From Cydia pomonella (Eukaryota; Arthropoda; Insecta; Lepidoptera; Tortricidae), in contig NC_084729.1 in assembly GCF_033807575.1 (NCBI RefSeq), positions 2,542,001 through 2,606,000 on the forward strand: 64,000 nt of DNA, given 5' to 3'. A program made the position numbers and the translations under genes. The notes under the pieces are model-generated. The model had not been told where the DNA came from, did not search any database, and worked only from the letters and a program-made list of their open reading frames with translations. Shown here one piece after another: positions 12,401 through 24,400 of this stretch (position 1 is the stretch's first letter; each line of letters begins with the position of its first letter).

Positions 12401-15400
12401 TTGTGCAAATTCAAGCTGTAAAGGTCAAGTATGAGGAACGGGTCGAGGGAGTTGGAACGCGCGAGGTCATTTAGATAGGGGACGGCCCTTAATACTCTAC
12501 TCTTAGCATTATCTAATTTATCTTATTGATTGTAGTTTGTGCAAGCAATCGAGAAAATTCGAGACCCGAGAAGGAGGTTATTTTGTTGTTTGATTTAGGT
12601 TTTTTACTATACTCTGTATCTTTATATTGTACATTTTCTTGTAGTTACCCTCAACTGGCTTAAGGAGTCCGGGTAGATTTTGTTTACTTTTATTTAAATA
12701 CCTAAAGATACAGAGTATAATCAAAACATGACACCAGTACAACCACATCAAGATATCTAAGACAGACGGAGCTACAAATATTAAAAATCTGTACATATAT
12801 AATAAATCTCCGCTTTACCTTAAGGTTGACTGGTAGAGAATGCCTTCTGGCATTAAGTCCGCCTTTTGTACGGTAAGTTTTCTTTTGTGCAATAAAGTTT
12901 GGATAAATAAATACTCCCATGTTACTACTTTGTCATCTATATCCTATCAAATTTGGTGATCAAAATCTGTCAAACTACCAACTATAATATTTTTGGGTGC
13001 AGACCCTCAGTCTGTTGTCACGGTAAAAGAGTATAAAATAGAATAAAAGGGTAAATTCTGGGTAACAGAACAAAGAATATAAAATGTGTACAACTTAATC
13101 TAGGATTTAATTTTGTGCTCATTATTTTTTCCTGCTCTCAAACATATACTCAAACCAGCCATTAACTAGCAAGTTTGCTTGAGCATCACTTTCTATAGCA
13201 GTTAGATGATTTAGTATTTTTTCAGTACTTTGGAGGACAATTTCACCCAATAGGTTGAGTTTGGGCAGCTAAAAAAAATACGTGTCCGTTATTTTAGACT
13301 ACTCTATAACATATATAAATATAAATCAAATCTGAACCTGACAGATGGGTACCTTTCCTTGTTAGTTTTGTTTCTGATTATCGAATGCTGATCTTGCAGT
13401 GGCGAATGTACCCTAAGGCCAAGTAGGCCTGGGCCTAGAGCGGCGAGATAATTAGGGGCGGCAGTCTGTAGTCTACCTCTATGATGGGTGCGCTGAGAAA
13501 GGGGACTAGGGCGGCAGACACTGCAAATCCGCCACTGTGATCTTTTCTATATTTCTTATTTTAAGCATACTCCTTTCCATTCCCCCTTTGGCATGAAATT
13601 ATCATCATTTTCGCCTTTGATGAGAATTTCCAAGTGCAAGGCAAGAGTATATGATTTCAGAAAAACAATTGTTTCAGCGTATGGCACTAAGCGCGGGCAT
13701 GCACTACTTGAAGTGCCCGCTGTGCAATGATAAGGACAACTTCTATGATGCGGTCTGCGAGCAAGGATATTATCTGCCGGATCGGTGAGTCTCATATAAT
13801 AATAAGTACCTGGGCGACCGAGCTTTGCTCGGTTATAACTATAAAAATTAAAAAATAAACTTGAACATATAAAATAAAAAAAACAAAAGTTAGTCACCGG
13901 GCGAGATTCGAACCCATAACACTCGTTTAGCAGTCCGCGTTATAACCCGCTGGACCAGACGGACAGTGGCCGGCAACACGAAATTAGCGACCATATTCTG
14001 CGTCGAAAGAAAAACGCATGAAAACTTGAAAACACGCGTTTTCCCAAACATAAGACTAATCTAGATAGATTGTATACCCCCAAAAACCCCCATATACCAA
14101 ATTTCAGCGAAATCGTTAGAGCCGTTTCCGAGATCACAGAAATATATATATACAAGAATTGCTCGTTTAAAGGTATAAGATTCTGTAGCATTAGTTTATG
14201 AGACTGCTAGCTTAACAGTCCAGACGCGATTTATTTATTTAGTATACATTTTATTTTGACACTTGGAGAGACTTTACACCTCCAAATCTTATTAGTATTA
14301 GAACTCTGACATTGGGGACCTTTTACATCTCCAGATTTTTAACCATAGAGACTAAACATGTAACATCTCTGGAGTTGCAGGCGTCCATAGGCTACGGTGA
14401 CTGCTTACCATCAGGCGGGCCGTATGCTTATTTGCCACCGACGTGGTATAAAAAAACATCTCTTTTGTATTGTAGTAATTATTTATTTTAAGATTATTAT
14501 AATGTAATGTTTACCCAGGTATTGGCTGTTGTATTTATAAATGTTGTTATGTATTTTTCATGTCACTATATGATGTTACTATAAATGTTGTATTGACTTG
14601 TAAAAGAGCCCTTGAGGCCTAATTGCAGAATAATTTTTTGAATTTGAATCATTGCTTTTATAAAGTCGAGTTTAATAGAAAAGACATACTGAGAGTATAA
14701 TTTTATAATTTTTCATTTTATTTTTATTTAATATGGAAAATGTTCAATATGAAGCGGGGCAAAATTTCAAAGTCTAGTGACTAGGTCCAGTGGGGTATTA
14801 ACATTACTATAAATTTTACAGGAAAAATTAATCAGACCTCTATCTTGGTAACTTGGGCATCAAATGGTTTGCTAGCATCCGTAATTTCCCCAAATAAATA
14901 CTCCGTATCATTGAAGTGAATAAAAGTGACCATAGTAATCGGTGCTAAGAAATGCAAAGATGGCACTACTCAATTTATTGATAATTCTCGATTAATAATT
15001 AATAATACTTCAAATAAATTTCCACTAAAACATTACTTTCTTTAATAAACGTAATATATCGTAACGTTGTTTATTAGTAAACAATCTCATAAAAGAATGA
15101 TGAAAATGGTATCAAACATCAGAATTGGGACCAATTCCGGAATTTGAACCCGATATCGATAATTAGTTCCGAAATCGGGAAACCGTCCGATATTGCAAGC
15201 CCTAAACCGGATTAACCGGAACTCTGTTTTCAATTCCTTCTGCTTCTGATATTAGTTATAAATTGTTGAGCAATACACTTTTCGTCAGTCGCGACACTCG
15301 TGACACCTAGTGTCAAGTAGCGGTACTGATAAATCAGCTACTTCACGCTAGATGTCGACTACGGAAATAATAAGCGTTTTAGTAAGGGGCGTTTTGTACA

Positions 15401-18400
15401 TATGCTAACTTATTTTATTTTGCTGGAAGGAGGTCTTCTTGGCGTTCTGTTCTACCATCCATAACGGTATCAAAGCATTTGAAAATAACCGCCTCACTAG
15501 CCTAGACATAAAACGCCAGTTATGGAAAGAGAGACTTAAGCACTCCTACGTGTACACGTTCAACGCAGCTGGCCAACTTTATTGTCACGCGTGCAATAGA
15601 GTATTTAAGACAAAGTTCGGCCTGGCCAGCCACATTAGGGCTCATGCTAGACAACGTACTTTACCGCACTAGTGCGAAAATTAGCATATTACGTTACTGT
15701 GTCGAACATTTAAATGGTCATATGTACTGTAAAACGTTGTACGATACATGTGCGAATAGGTAATTCGCAACTCGTGTCGATTTAAAACACGACCGAAGGG
15801 AGAAGGGAGAGGGAGGGAGAGAGAAGAATTTATCGCCACTCGTTTCGAATTTCCTATTTTTCGCACTTGTATCGTAATGTACTATTAGGGTCGCCGTCAT
15901 CGAAAAGGGAGGTCATGAGGAGGACTATAACTTATTTTAGTATTTGAGATACATTAGTTAGCACCTAAAATCTTTTGGGTTCTTCGCGAGCACCATGTAT
16001 AATAAATAATAAATATTATAGGACATTATTACACAAATTGAATAAGTCCCATGATTACAACGATATATATAATATATAAATATTTATAAATACTTAAATA
16101 CATAGAAAACACCCATGACTCAGGAACAAATATCGATACTCATCACACGAATAAATGCCCTTACCAGGATTTGAACCCGGAACCATCGGTATAAAATAAA
16201 TAAATAGTATAGGGACATTCTTACACAAATTGACTAAGTCCCGCGGTAAGCCAAGAAGATTTGTGTTGTGGGTACTCAGACAACGATATATTTTATATAC
16301 AAATACTTAATTACATAGAAAACATCCATGATTCAGGAACAAATATCTGTGCTCATCACACAAATAAACGCCCTTACCGGGATTCGCACCCAGGACCATC
16401 AGCTTCTTAGGCAGGGTCACTACCCACTAGGCCAGACTACTCATCAAATGTATCAGTGTTGAATGCAGGGATCGGAAACCGGTATTTTTTGCATGGGAAC
16501 GAAAACGGTATTTTTTCGTTCTTTGTTAATTATTTCATTCCTAATCGGGCAATCTAAAAATACGAAGTCGTTATCTAAAAACACAACGGAGTCCTACAGT
16601 TTGAGTATAAAATAAACCGAAATATATGGTTATTTCGATGTTTTTGCAAAAAACCGGTTCCGATCCCTGGTTGAATGTATAGTCGGTAATCGACATTGAG
16701 GGCCTGTATAGTTGACAAAAACAATAATTTTTAATATTTTTATTGCAGAGATGCAGCATGGGAGTTGGAGCAGAACGCATTCGCAGAGATATACAATCGG
16801 GATGCGTCGTGCGCCGCCGCGGAGTGCAAGTGCCCTTTTGGCCGGAGCCATGACGAGCTCGGGTAAGGAAACAAAACTTGACGACATGATGACGTGCAAT
16901 TGTATGTATATGTATCTATCCTTGTTTATCCATATATATGTATATATTTATGTACTCATAGTCATAAGGTATAATGAAACATACTATAGTATTTATTTAG
17001 AAATTTTATGTCGCTTAAAATTTACGGTTTTGTTTTTTTTTTTGTTTAATTCTCACTGCACCCACCTTGAAGTTTCTCTGTTTTGCCTTATGGTTGACTG
17101 GTAGAGAATGCCTATTGGCATTAAGTCCGCCTGTTGTACTCTTTTTTTATGTGCAATAAAGTTTAAAATAATAATAATCTTCTCCTTTTTTGAAATCGGT
17201 TTAATATCATTGAAGTTGATTAATAAACATTGTAATAGTGCATTAGACATGATGAACTCGCGTTAATTAAGCCCTCGCCTTCGACTTCAGGCTTAAAATA
17301 AACACTTGTTCGTAAATTGTTGTTACCATCCTTAATCTGTTCGCTGCCTGGCTTTGTGGGTAGTGATCCTGCCTATGAAGCCGATGGTACCGGGTTCAAA
17401 TCCTAATAAGGGCATTTATTCGTGTGGATGAGAATGGATATTGGCTTCCGAGTCATGTGTTTCTATGTATTTAAGTATTTATTATTATATTATATATATC
17501 GTTGTATAAGTACCCACAACACAAGCCTTATTGAGTTTACTGTGGGACTCGGTGAATTTGTGTAATAATGTCCTATAATATTAATTAATTGAATGCACAT
17601 TGTGATGTTCCAGCACTTGGGACATCAAGCTGTGCCTGCTGTGCGGCAGCTGGGGGCTGCACGCGGGCTGCGGCGGCGGCCAGCGCGCCGTGTGCGCCGC
17701 GTGCCGCCCCGCCGCCACCGACATGGACGAGCTGGAGACCAGGCTCGCCTCGGGTAACGTGGCAGCATGTGGCACATACAGCTGTGCCTGCTGGAGGCAG
17801 CTGGGGGCTGCACGCGGGCTGCGGCGGCGGCCAGCGCGCCGTGTGCGCCGCGTGCCGCCCCGCCGCCACCGACATGGACGAGCTGGAGACCAGGCTCGCC
17901 TCGGGTAACGTGGCAGCATGTGGCACATACAGCTGTGCCTGCTGGAGGCAGCTGGGGGCTGCACGCGGGCTGCGGCGGCGGCCAGCGCGCCGTGTGCGCC
18001 GCGTGCCGCCCCGCCGCCACCGACATGGACGAGCTGGAGACCAGGCTCGCCTCGGGTAACGTGGCAGCATGTGGCACATACAGCTGTGCCTGCTGGAGGC
18101 AGCTGGGGGCTGCACGCGGGCTGCGGCGGCGGCCAGCGCGCCGTGTGCGCCGCGTGCCGCCCCGCCGCCACCGACATGGACGAGCTGGAGACCAGGCTCG
18201 CCTCGGGTAACGTGGCAGCATGTGGCACATACAGCTGTGCCTGCTGGAGGCAGCTGGGGGCTGCACGCGGGCTGCGGCGGCGGCCAGCGCGCCGTGTGCG
18301 CCGCGTGCCGCCCCGCCGCCACCGACATGGACGAGCTGGAGACCAGGCTCGCCTCGGGTAACGTGGCAGCATGTGGCACATACAGCTGTGCCTGCTGGAG

Positions 18401-21400
18401 GCAGCTGGGGGCTGCACGCGGGCTGCGGCGGCGGCCAGCGCGCCGTGTGCGCCGCGTGCCGCCCCGCCGCCACCGACATGGACGAGCTGGAGACCAGGCT
18501 CGCCTCGGGTAACGTGGCAGCATGTGGCACATACAGCTGTGCCTGCTGGAGGCAGCTGGGGGCTGCACGCGGGCTGCGGCGGCGGCCAGCGCGCCGTGTG
18601 CGCCGCGTGCCGCCCCGCCGCCACCGACATGGACGAGCTGGAGACCAGGCTCGCCTCGGGTAACGTGGCAGCATGTGGCACATACAGCTGTGCCTGCTGG
18701 AGGCAGCTGGGGGCTGCACGCGGGCTGCGGCGGCGGCCAGCGCGCCGTGTGCGCCGCGTGCCGCCCCGCCGCCACCGACATGGACGAGCTGGAGACCAGG
18801 CTCGCCTCGGGTAACGTGGCAGCATGTGGCACATACAGCTGTGCCTGCTGGAGGCAGCTGGGGGCTGCACGCGGGCTGCGGCGGCGGCCAGCGCGCCGTG
18901 TGCGCCGCGTGCCGCCCCGCCGCCACCGACATGGACGAGCTGGAGACCAGGCTCGCCTCGGGTAACGTGGCAGCATGTGGCACATACAGCTGTGCCTGCT
19001 GGAGGCAGCTGGGGGCTGCACGCGGGCTGCGGCGGCGGCCAGCGCGCCGTGTGCGCCGCGTGCCGCCCCGCCGCCACCGACATGGACGAGCTGGAGACCA
19101 GGCTCGCCTCGGGTAACGTGGCAGCATGTGGCACATACAGCTGTGCCTGCTGGAGGCAGCTGGGGGCTGCACGCGGGCTGCGGCGGCGGCCAGCGCGCCG
19201 TGTGCGCCGCGTGCCGCCCCGCCGCCACCGACATGGACGAGCTGGAGACCAGGCTCGCCTCGGGTAACGTGGCAGCATGTGGCACATACAGCTGTGCCTG
19301 CTGGAGGCAGCTGGGGGCTGCACGCGGGCTGCGGCGGCGGCCAGCGCGCCGTGTGCGCCGCGTGCCGCCCCGCCGCCACCGACATGGACGAGCTGGAGAC
19401 CAGGCTCGCCTCGGGTAACGTGGCAGCATGTGGCACATACAGCTGTGCCTGCTGGAGGCAGCTGGGGGCTGCACGCGGGCTGCGGCGGCGGCCAGCGCGC
19501 CGTGTGCGCCGCGTGCCGCCCCGCCGCCACCGACATGGACGAGCTGGAGACCAGGCTCGCCTCGGGTAACGTGGCAGCATGTGGCACATACAGCTGTGCC
19601 TGCTGGAGGCAGCTGGGGGCTGCACGCGGGCTGCGGCGGCGGCCAGCGCGCCGTGTGCGCCGCGTGCCGCCCCGCCGCCACCGACATGGACGAGCTGGAG
19701 ACCAGGCTCGCCTCGGGTAACGTGGCAGCATGTGGCACATACAGCTGTGCCTGCTGTGCGGCAGCTGGGGGCTGCACGCGGGCTGCGGCGGCGGCCAGCG
19801 CGCCGTGTGCGCCGCGTGCCGCCCCGCCGCCACCGACATGGACGAGCTGGAGACCAGGCTCGCCTCGGGTAACGTGGCAGCATGTGGCACATACAGCTGT
19901 GCCTGCTGGAGGCAGCTGGGGGCTGCACGCGGGCTGCGGCGGCGGCCAGCGCGCCGTGTGCGCCGCGTGCCGCCCCGCCGCCACCGACATGGACGAGCTG
20001 GAGACCAGGCTCGCCTCGGGTAACGTGGCAGCATGTGGCACATACAGCTGTGCCTGCTGGAGGCAGCTGGGGGCTGCACGCGGGCTGCGGCGGCGGCCAG
20101 CGCGCCGTGTGCGCCGCGTGCCGCCCCGCCGCCACCGACATGGACGAGCTGGAGACCAGGCTCGCCTCGGGTAACGTGGCAGCATGTGGCACATACAGCT
20201 GTGCCTGCTGGAGGCAGCTGGGGGCTGCACGCGGGCTGCGGCGGCGGCCAGCGCGCCGTGTGCGCCGCGTGCCGCCCCGCCGCCACCGACATGGACGAGC
20301 TGGAGACCAGGCTCGCCTCGGGTAACGTGGCAGCATGTGGCACATACAGCTGTGCCTGCTGTGCGGCAGCTGGGGGCTGCACGCGGGCTGCGGCGGCGGC
20401 CAGCGCGCCGTGTGCGCCGCGTGCCGCCCCGCCGCCACCGACATGGACGAGCTGGAGACCAGGCTCGCCTCGGGTAACGTGGCAGCATGTGGCACATACA
20501 GCTGTGCCTGCTGGAGGCAGCTGGGGGCTGCACGCGGGCTGCGGCGGCGGCCAGCGCGCCGTGTGCGCCGCGTGCCGCCCCGCCGCCACCGACATGGACG
20601 AGCTGGAGACCAGGCTCGCCTCGGGTAACGTGGCAGCATGTGGCACATACAGCTGTGCCTGCTGGAGGCAGCTGGGGGCTGCACGCGGGCTGCGGCGGCG
20701 GCCAGCGCGCCGTGTGCGCCGCGTGCCGCCCCGCCGCCACCGACATGGACGAGCTGGAGACCAGGCTCGCCTCGGGTAACGTGGCAGCATGTGGCACATA
20801 CAGCTGTGCCTGCTGGAGGCAGCTGGGGGCTGCACGCGGGCTGCGGCGGCGGCCAGCGCGCCGTGTGCGCCGCGTGCCGCCCCGCCGCCACCGACATGGA
20901 CGAGCTGGAGACCAGGCTCGCCTCGGGTAACGTGGCAGCATGTGGCACATACAGCTGTGCCTGCTGGAGGCAGCTGGGGGCTGCATGCAGGCACCCTTCC
21001 ACCCTCCTTCGGATGACAGAACTCTCCAGGAGCACTCGGGTACGTGGGGTAGCTACTCACCAACAGCTGCCCTGAGTTGACTGATTGCGGACGTTGGGGT
21101 CGTCACATCCCTACACCTTTAACTAATTTAATTATTATTTTTTAATTATTGTTTTTTAATTGGTTGTCACCTGACGATTTCTTAATTAGCTACTTTCTGG
21201 TTCGCAGTAATAATGGCGGAGCAGGCGCGGGAGCAGCAGCGCACGCGCAGCGGGCCCGTCATGCCGAGCCGCATGTCCCTGCGCCGCACCAAGGGCCGGC
21301 TACAGCCACACAGGTATATATTACCATACCGGACAGACGGACCTTGCATTTTTAATCTTTATTGCACAAAAGAAAAACAATTTTATAGTACAAAAGGCGG

Positions 21401-24400
21401 ACTTAATGCCACAAGGCATTCTCTACCAGCCTACCTTAAGGCTAAGCAGAGAGATTGTGAGCGGTAAATTATACATGTATACATTGTTTTTTTTTTAAGT
21501 CCAAATAAAACTAGCTACTTGTTTTTATGAAAAGACATAATAATTTTCGTATAGAATTTAAAAACGTAAATTGTGCCGGTCATATTTTTAATTCCTATTT
21601 TTTACATTTTCAGTGCTTCAAGTTCATCACAAATTTTGCCGACACACGAAACTCAAGTCAAGACTGAATGTAAGTTTATTTTTTAAACTATGTAAGTTCC
21701 CTCTAGACCTAACCTTGATATTTGAACTGTTAATTTATCAAAACTTGTGTATTCCCATCTGTCTCCGCTGGGCACAAATGGGAAGGATCCATTCCCATCT
21801 GTCACTGCCGGGCACAAATGGCAAGGATCTATTTCTATCTGTCCCCACCGGGCACAAATGGGAAGCATCCATTCCCATCTGTCACTGCCGGGCACAAATG
21901 AGAATGAATCCTTCCCATCTGTGACCGTCTCGGTTTCTTTCTATCTTTATTTTTATACAAAATCAGGGGGCAGGCACGGATGGGAATACACCAAAAAAAC
22001 ATACCAGCTCGGATGGTTATACATTGAAGAATAAAGAACTATATTAACAACAAAAACATTACCTAATTGTAAACAAATTACTGTACTATTTGACTGGAGG
22101 CACTTACTTTTATAATGCTTACAACCATTCCAAAAACACTAATTTATTTTTCCAGCACATCCCACCGACCGTCTCGAGCTAAACCTGAAGACGCCTCGCC
22201 GCCCCAAGCTCCTCACGCCCAGCCTCTTGGAGCTGGAGGCCCGGCTCCTCTCCCCCGCCGAGCTGCTGCAGCTCGCGCGCCGGCAGCAGGCCGGCCGCGA
22301 CGTGCTGGACAAGATCCGGCTGCGCTTCAGCAAGCCCAGACCACTTAGTGCGAAAAAGAAGATTATCAAGTGAGTGTTATACCGTACTCCTCACTCAAGT
22401 CTCCAAAGAGCTGGAATCAAGCTCCTCTCGCCATCAAACTGCTAGAAGAAAAGTACCTGGAGAAAGTATTGTATACTCTATACATGCTCATACAAAAAAA
22501 CAAATGTGATATATTATTGGCCGGTAAATGATAATCCGAAAACTCTATAATACATCAACAGCTGGTTTTTAGCCTGTCCAGACAAGCGAGGTCTTACTGT
22601 TTTTTTTTTTATACTACATCGGTGGCAAACATGCATACGGCCCGCTGATGGTCAACAGTCTCCGTAGCCTATGCACGCCTGCAACTCCAGAGGAGTTACA
22701 TGCGCGTTGCCGACCCTAACAACCCTCCCTCCCCTCATTGAGCTCTGGCAACCTTACTCACCGGCAGGAACACAACACTATCAGTAGGGTCTAGTGTTGT
22801 TTGGCTGCGGTTTTCTGTAAAATGGAGGTACTTCCCCAGTTGGGCTCTGCTCCTGATCTGGAACTATGCTGTGCCCTACCACACAAAGCGAGATGACATT
22901 CACAATACCCATACCTTGTGGACGTAGTTTAAGGACGTCCCGGGTACGTCCTTAAACTACGTCCAGCTGTAACTGTAAAATAACTATATGTGTTAATTTA
23001 TGATATATTTTCTCTTCCAGTGACATCTTAGACGACCTGTTCAAGAATATGCTCAAGGAGAACCCTAAGAGCAAAGATCCGGTCCGGGAGTGGAACTCGC
23101 CCAAGAAATCCTGTGACATCACAACTGTCATGAACGAAGTAAGTGTTCATAACCATAGCCCGGTTCTTCGGAGGCAAAAACGTATATCAAATAACGACTC
23201 ACGTCTTATCGATACCAAGCCATTTCTATACTCTGTATCTTTAGGTATTTAAAAGAAGATAAACATAATCTACCCTCAAATGGGTCTTTAAGCCAGTAAG
23301 GTAGATGGAAACATTACACGATCAAATAATGTAGGTTTAAAGTCAGGTCGTCCAGTGACAGAATCAGGCTGTTTTGTATTTGGTTGTTTACCAATAAATA
23401 TTATAACTATTCAAAAATGTAGAAATTGTTTGTTTACTTTTATTTAAATACCTAAAGATACAGAGTTACATCTCAATAACAAATGTTACTTATCCTTGAA
23501 GTAAACATTATTTATTAAAAGTCTTTCGCATTTAACTTTAGTATTGATACACTATATTTTGTTTTTTTTTTTTCTCAACAGGCAGTAAAGGAATTTATGG
23601 AGCCAACTCTTAACACAAATAAAGAGGTTCAAGAAAATACAGAAGAAAAGTCCATGGAAGTTGATGAAGAAAATGATAAAAAAGAACATGAACGTGACAG
23701 AGACAACTTAGGAGAAGAAAAATCTGATATAGTTGATGGAAACTCAAGTGACAAAGAGAATAATATAAATCAGAACAATGGAAATGATAATGTTAAAAGC
23801 GATGACGAATCGTCATCAAGCACCTTCCAATTGGCTCCAGAATTTATAGCTGACAGCGATGACGGCTTGCCAATCATTGACACACCGAAAAAACTCAAAA
23901 TGGTCGACATTAAACAAGACTCCATTGAAATATCTAAGAAAGATGAGATTGTTAACGTGGACGTAATGCAAGTTGACAGCGGGAGAGAAAATGAGTTCGT
24001 AAAAAACTTAGATTTGAAGGGTCCTGTTAAGAATAAAATGTTTTCGTTTAAATTTAGTCCGTTGGACAAGGAGCCTTTAAAAACTGATGTTGATATGGAT
24101 GTTGAGAGTTTTAAAGATCGGTACCTGAATGAGATAGATAGGGACAAATGTGTTAAGAAAAATGAAAGAAAGAAAGAAGTTGATTCGACTGACAAAAAGT
24201 GTAAGAAAAGAAAATTAGAAATGAAAGAAGAAGTCCGTAAGAAACGAAAGAAAGACAGTAAGAAACGCAAGAAAATTAAACTGAAAATTAAAGCTATAGA
24301 TCCTGAAAAAGCGGGAAAAAAGAGAACCAAAAAAATTAAGAAAATTAAAGAACACAAGAAAATAATAAGAGATAATGTAAGCATCAAAATAAGACTTAAA

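Noticed and set aside
15439..15672. C2H2 zinc-finger gene
   Set aside because: The single finger and its preceding helix match the C-terminus of a LINE ORF2; no other exons fit.
16712..17104. Plus-strand 130-codon frame over exon 7
   Set aside because: It reads exon 7 in the wrong frame. The frame giving DAAWELEQNAF joins both neighbouring exons in phase.
17581..21063. Three overlapping antisense open frames of over 1100 codons, with Ala/Pro/Arg-rich repeats
   Set aside because: The 151-bp unit lacks stops in all minus frames, and because 151 is not a multiple of three one open unit makes all frames open. They are shadows of the amplified exon 8.
17589..21075. Series of plus-strand frames of 97-248 codons starting MWHIQLCLLEAAGG
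   Set aside because: Each starts at an ATG in the 28-nt spacer and recurs with the repeat period. These are frameshifted readings of the array, not genes.
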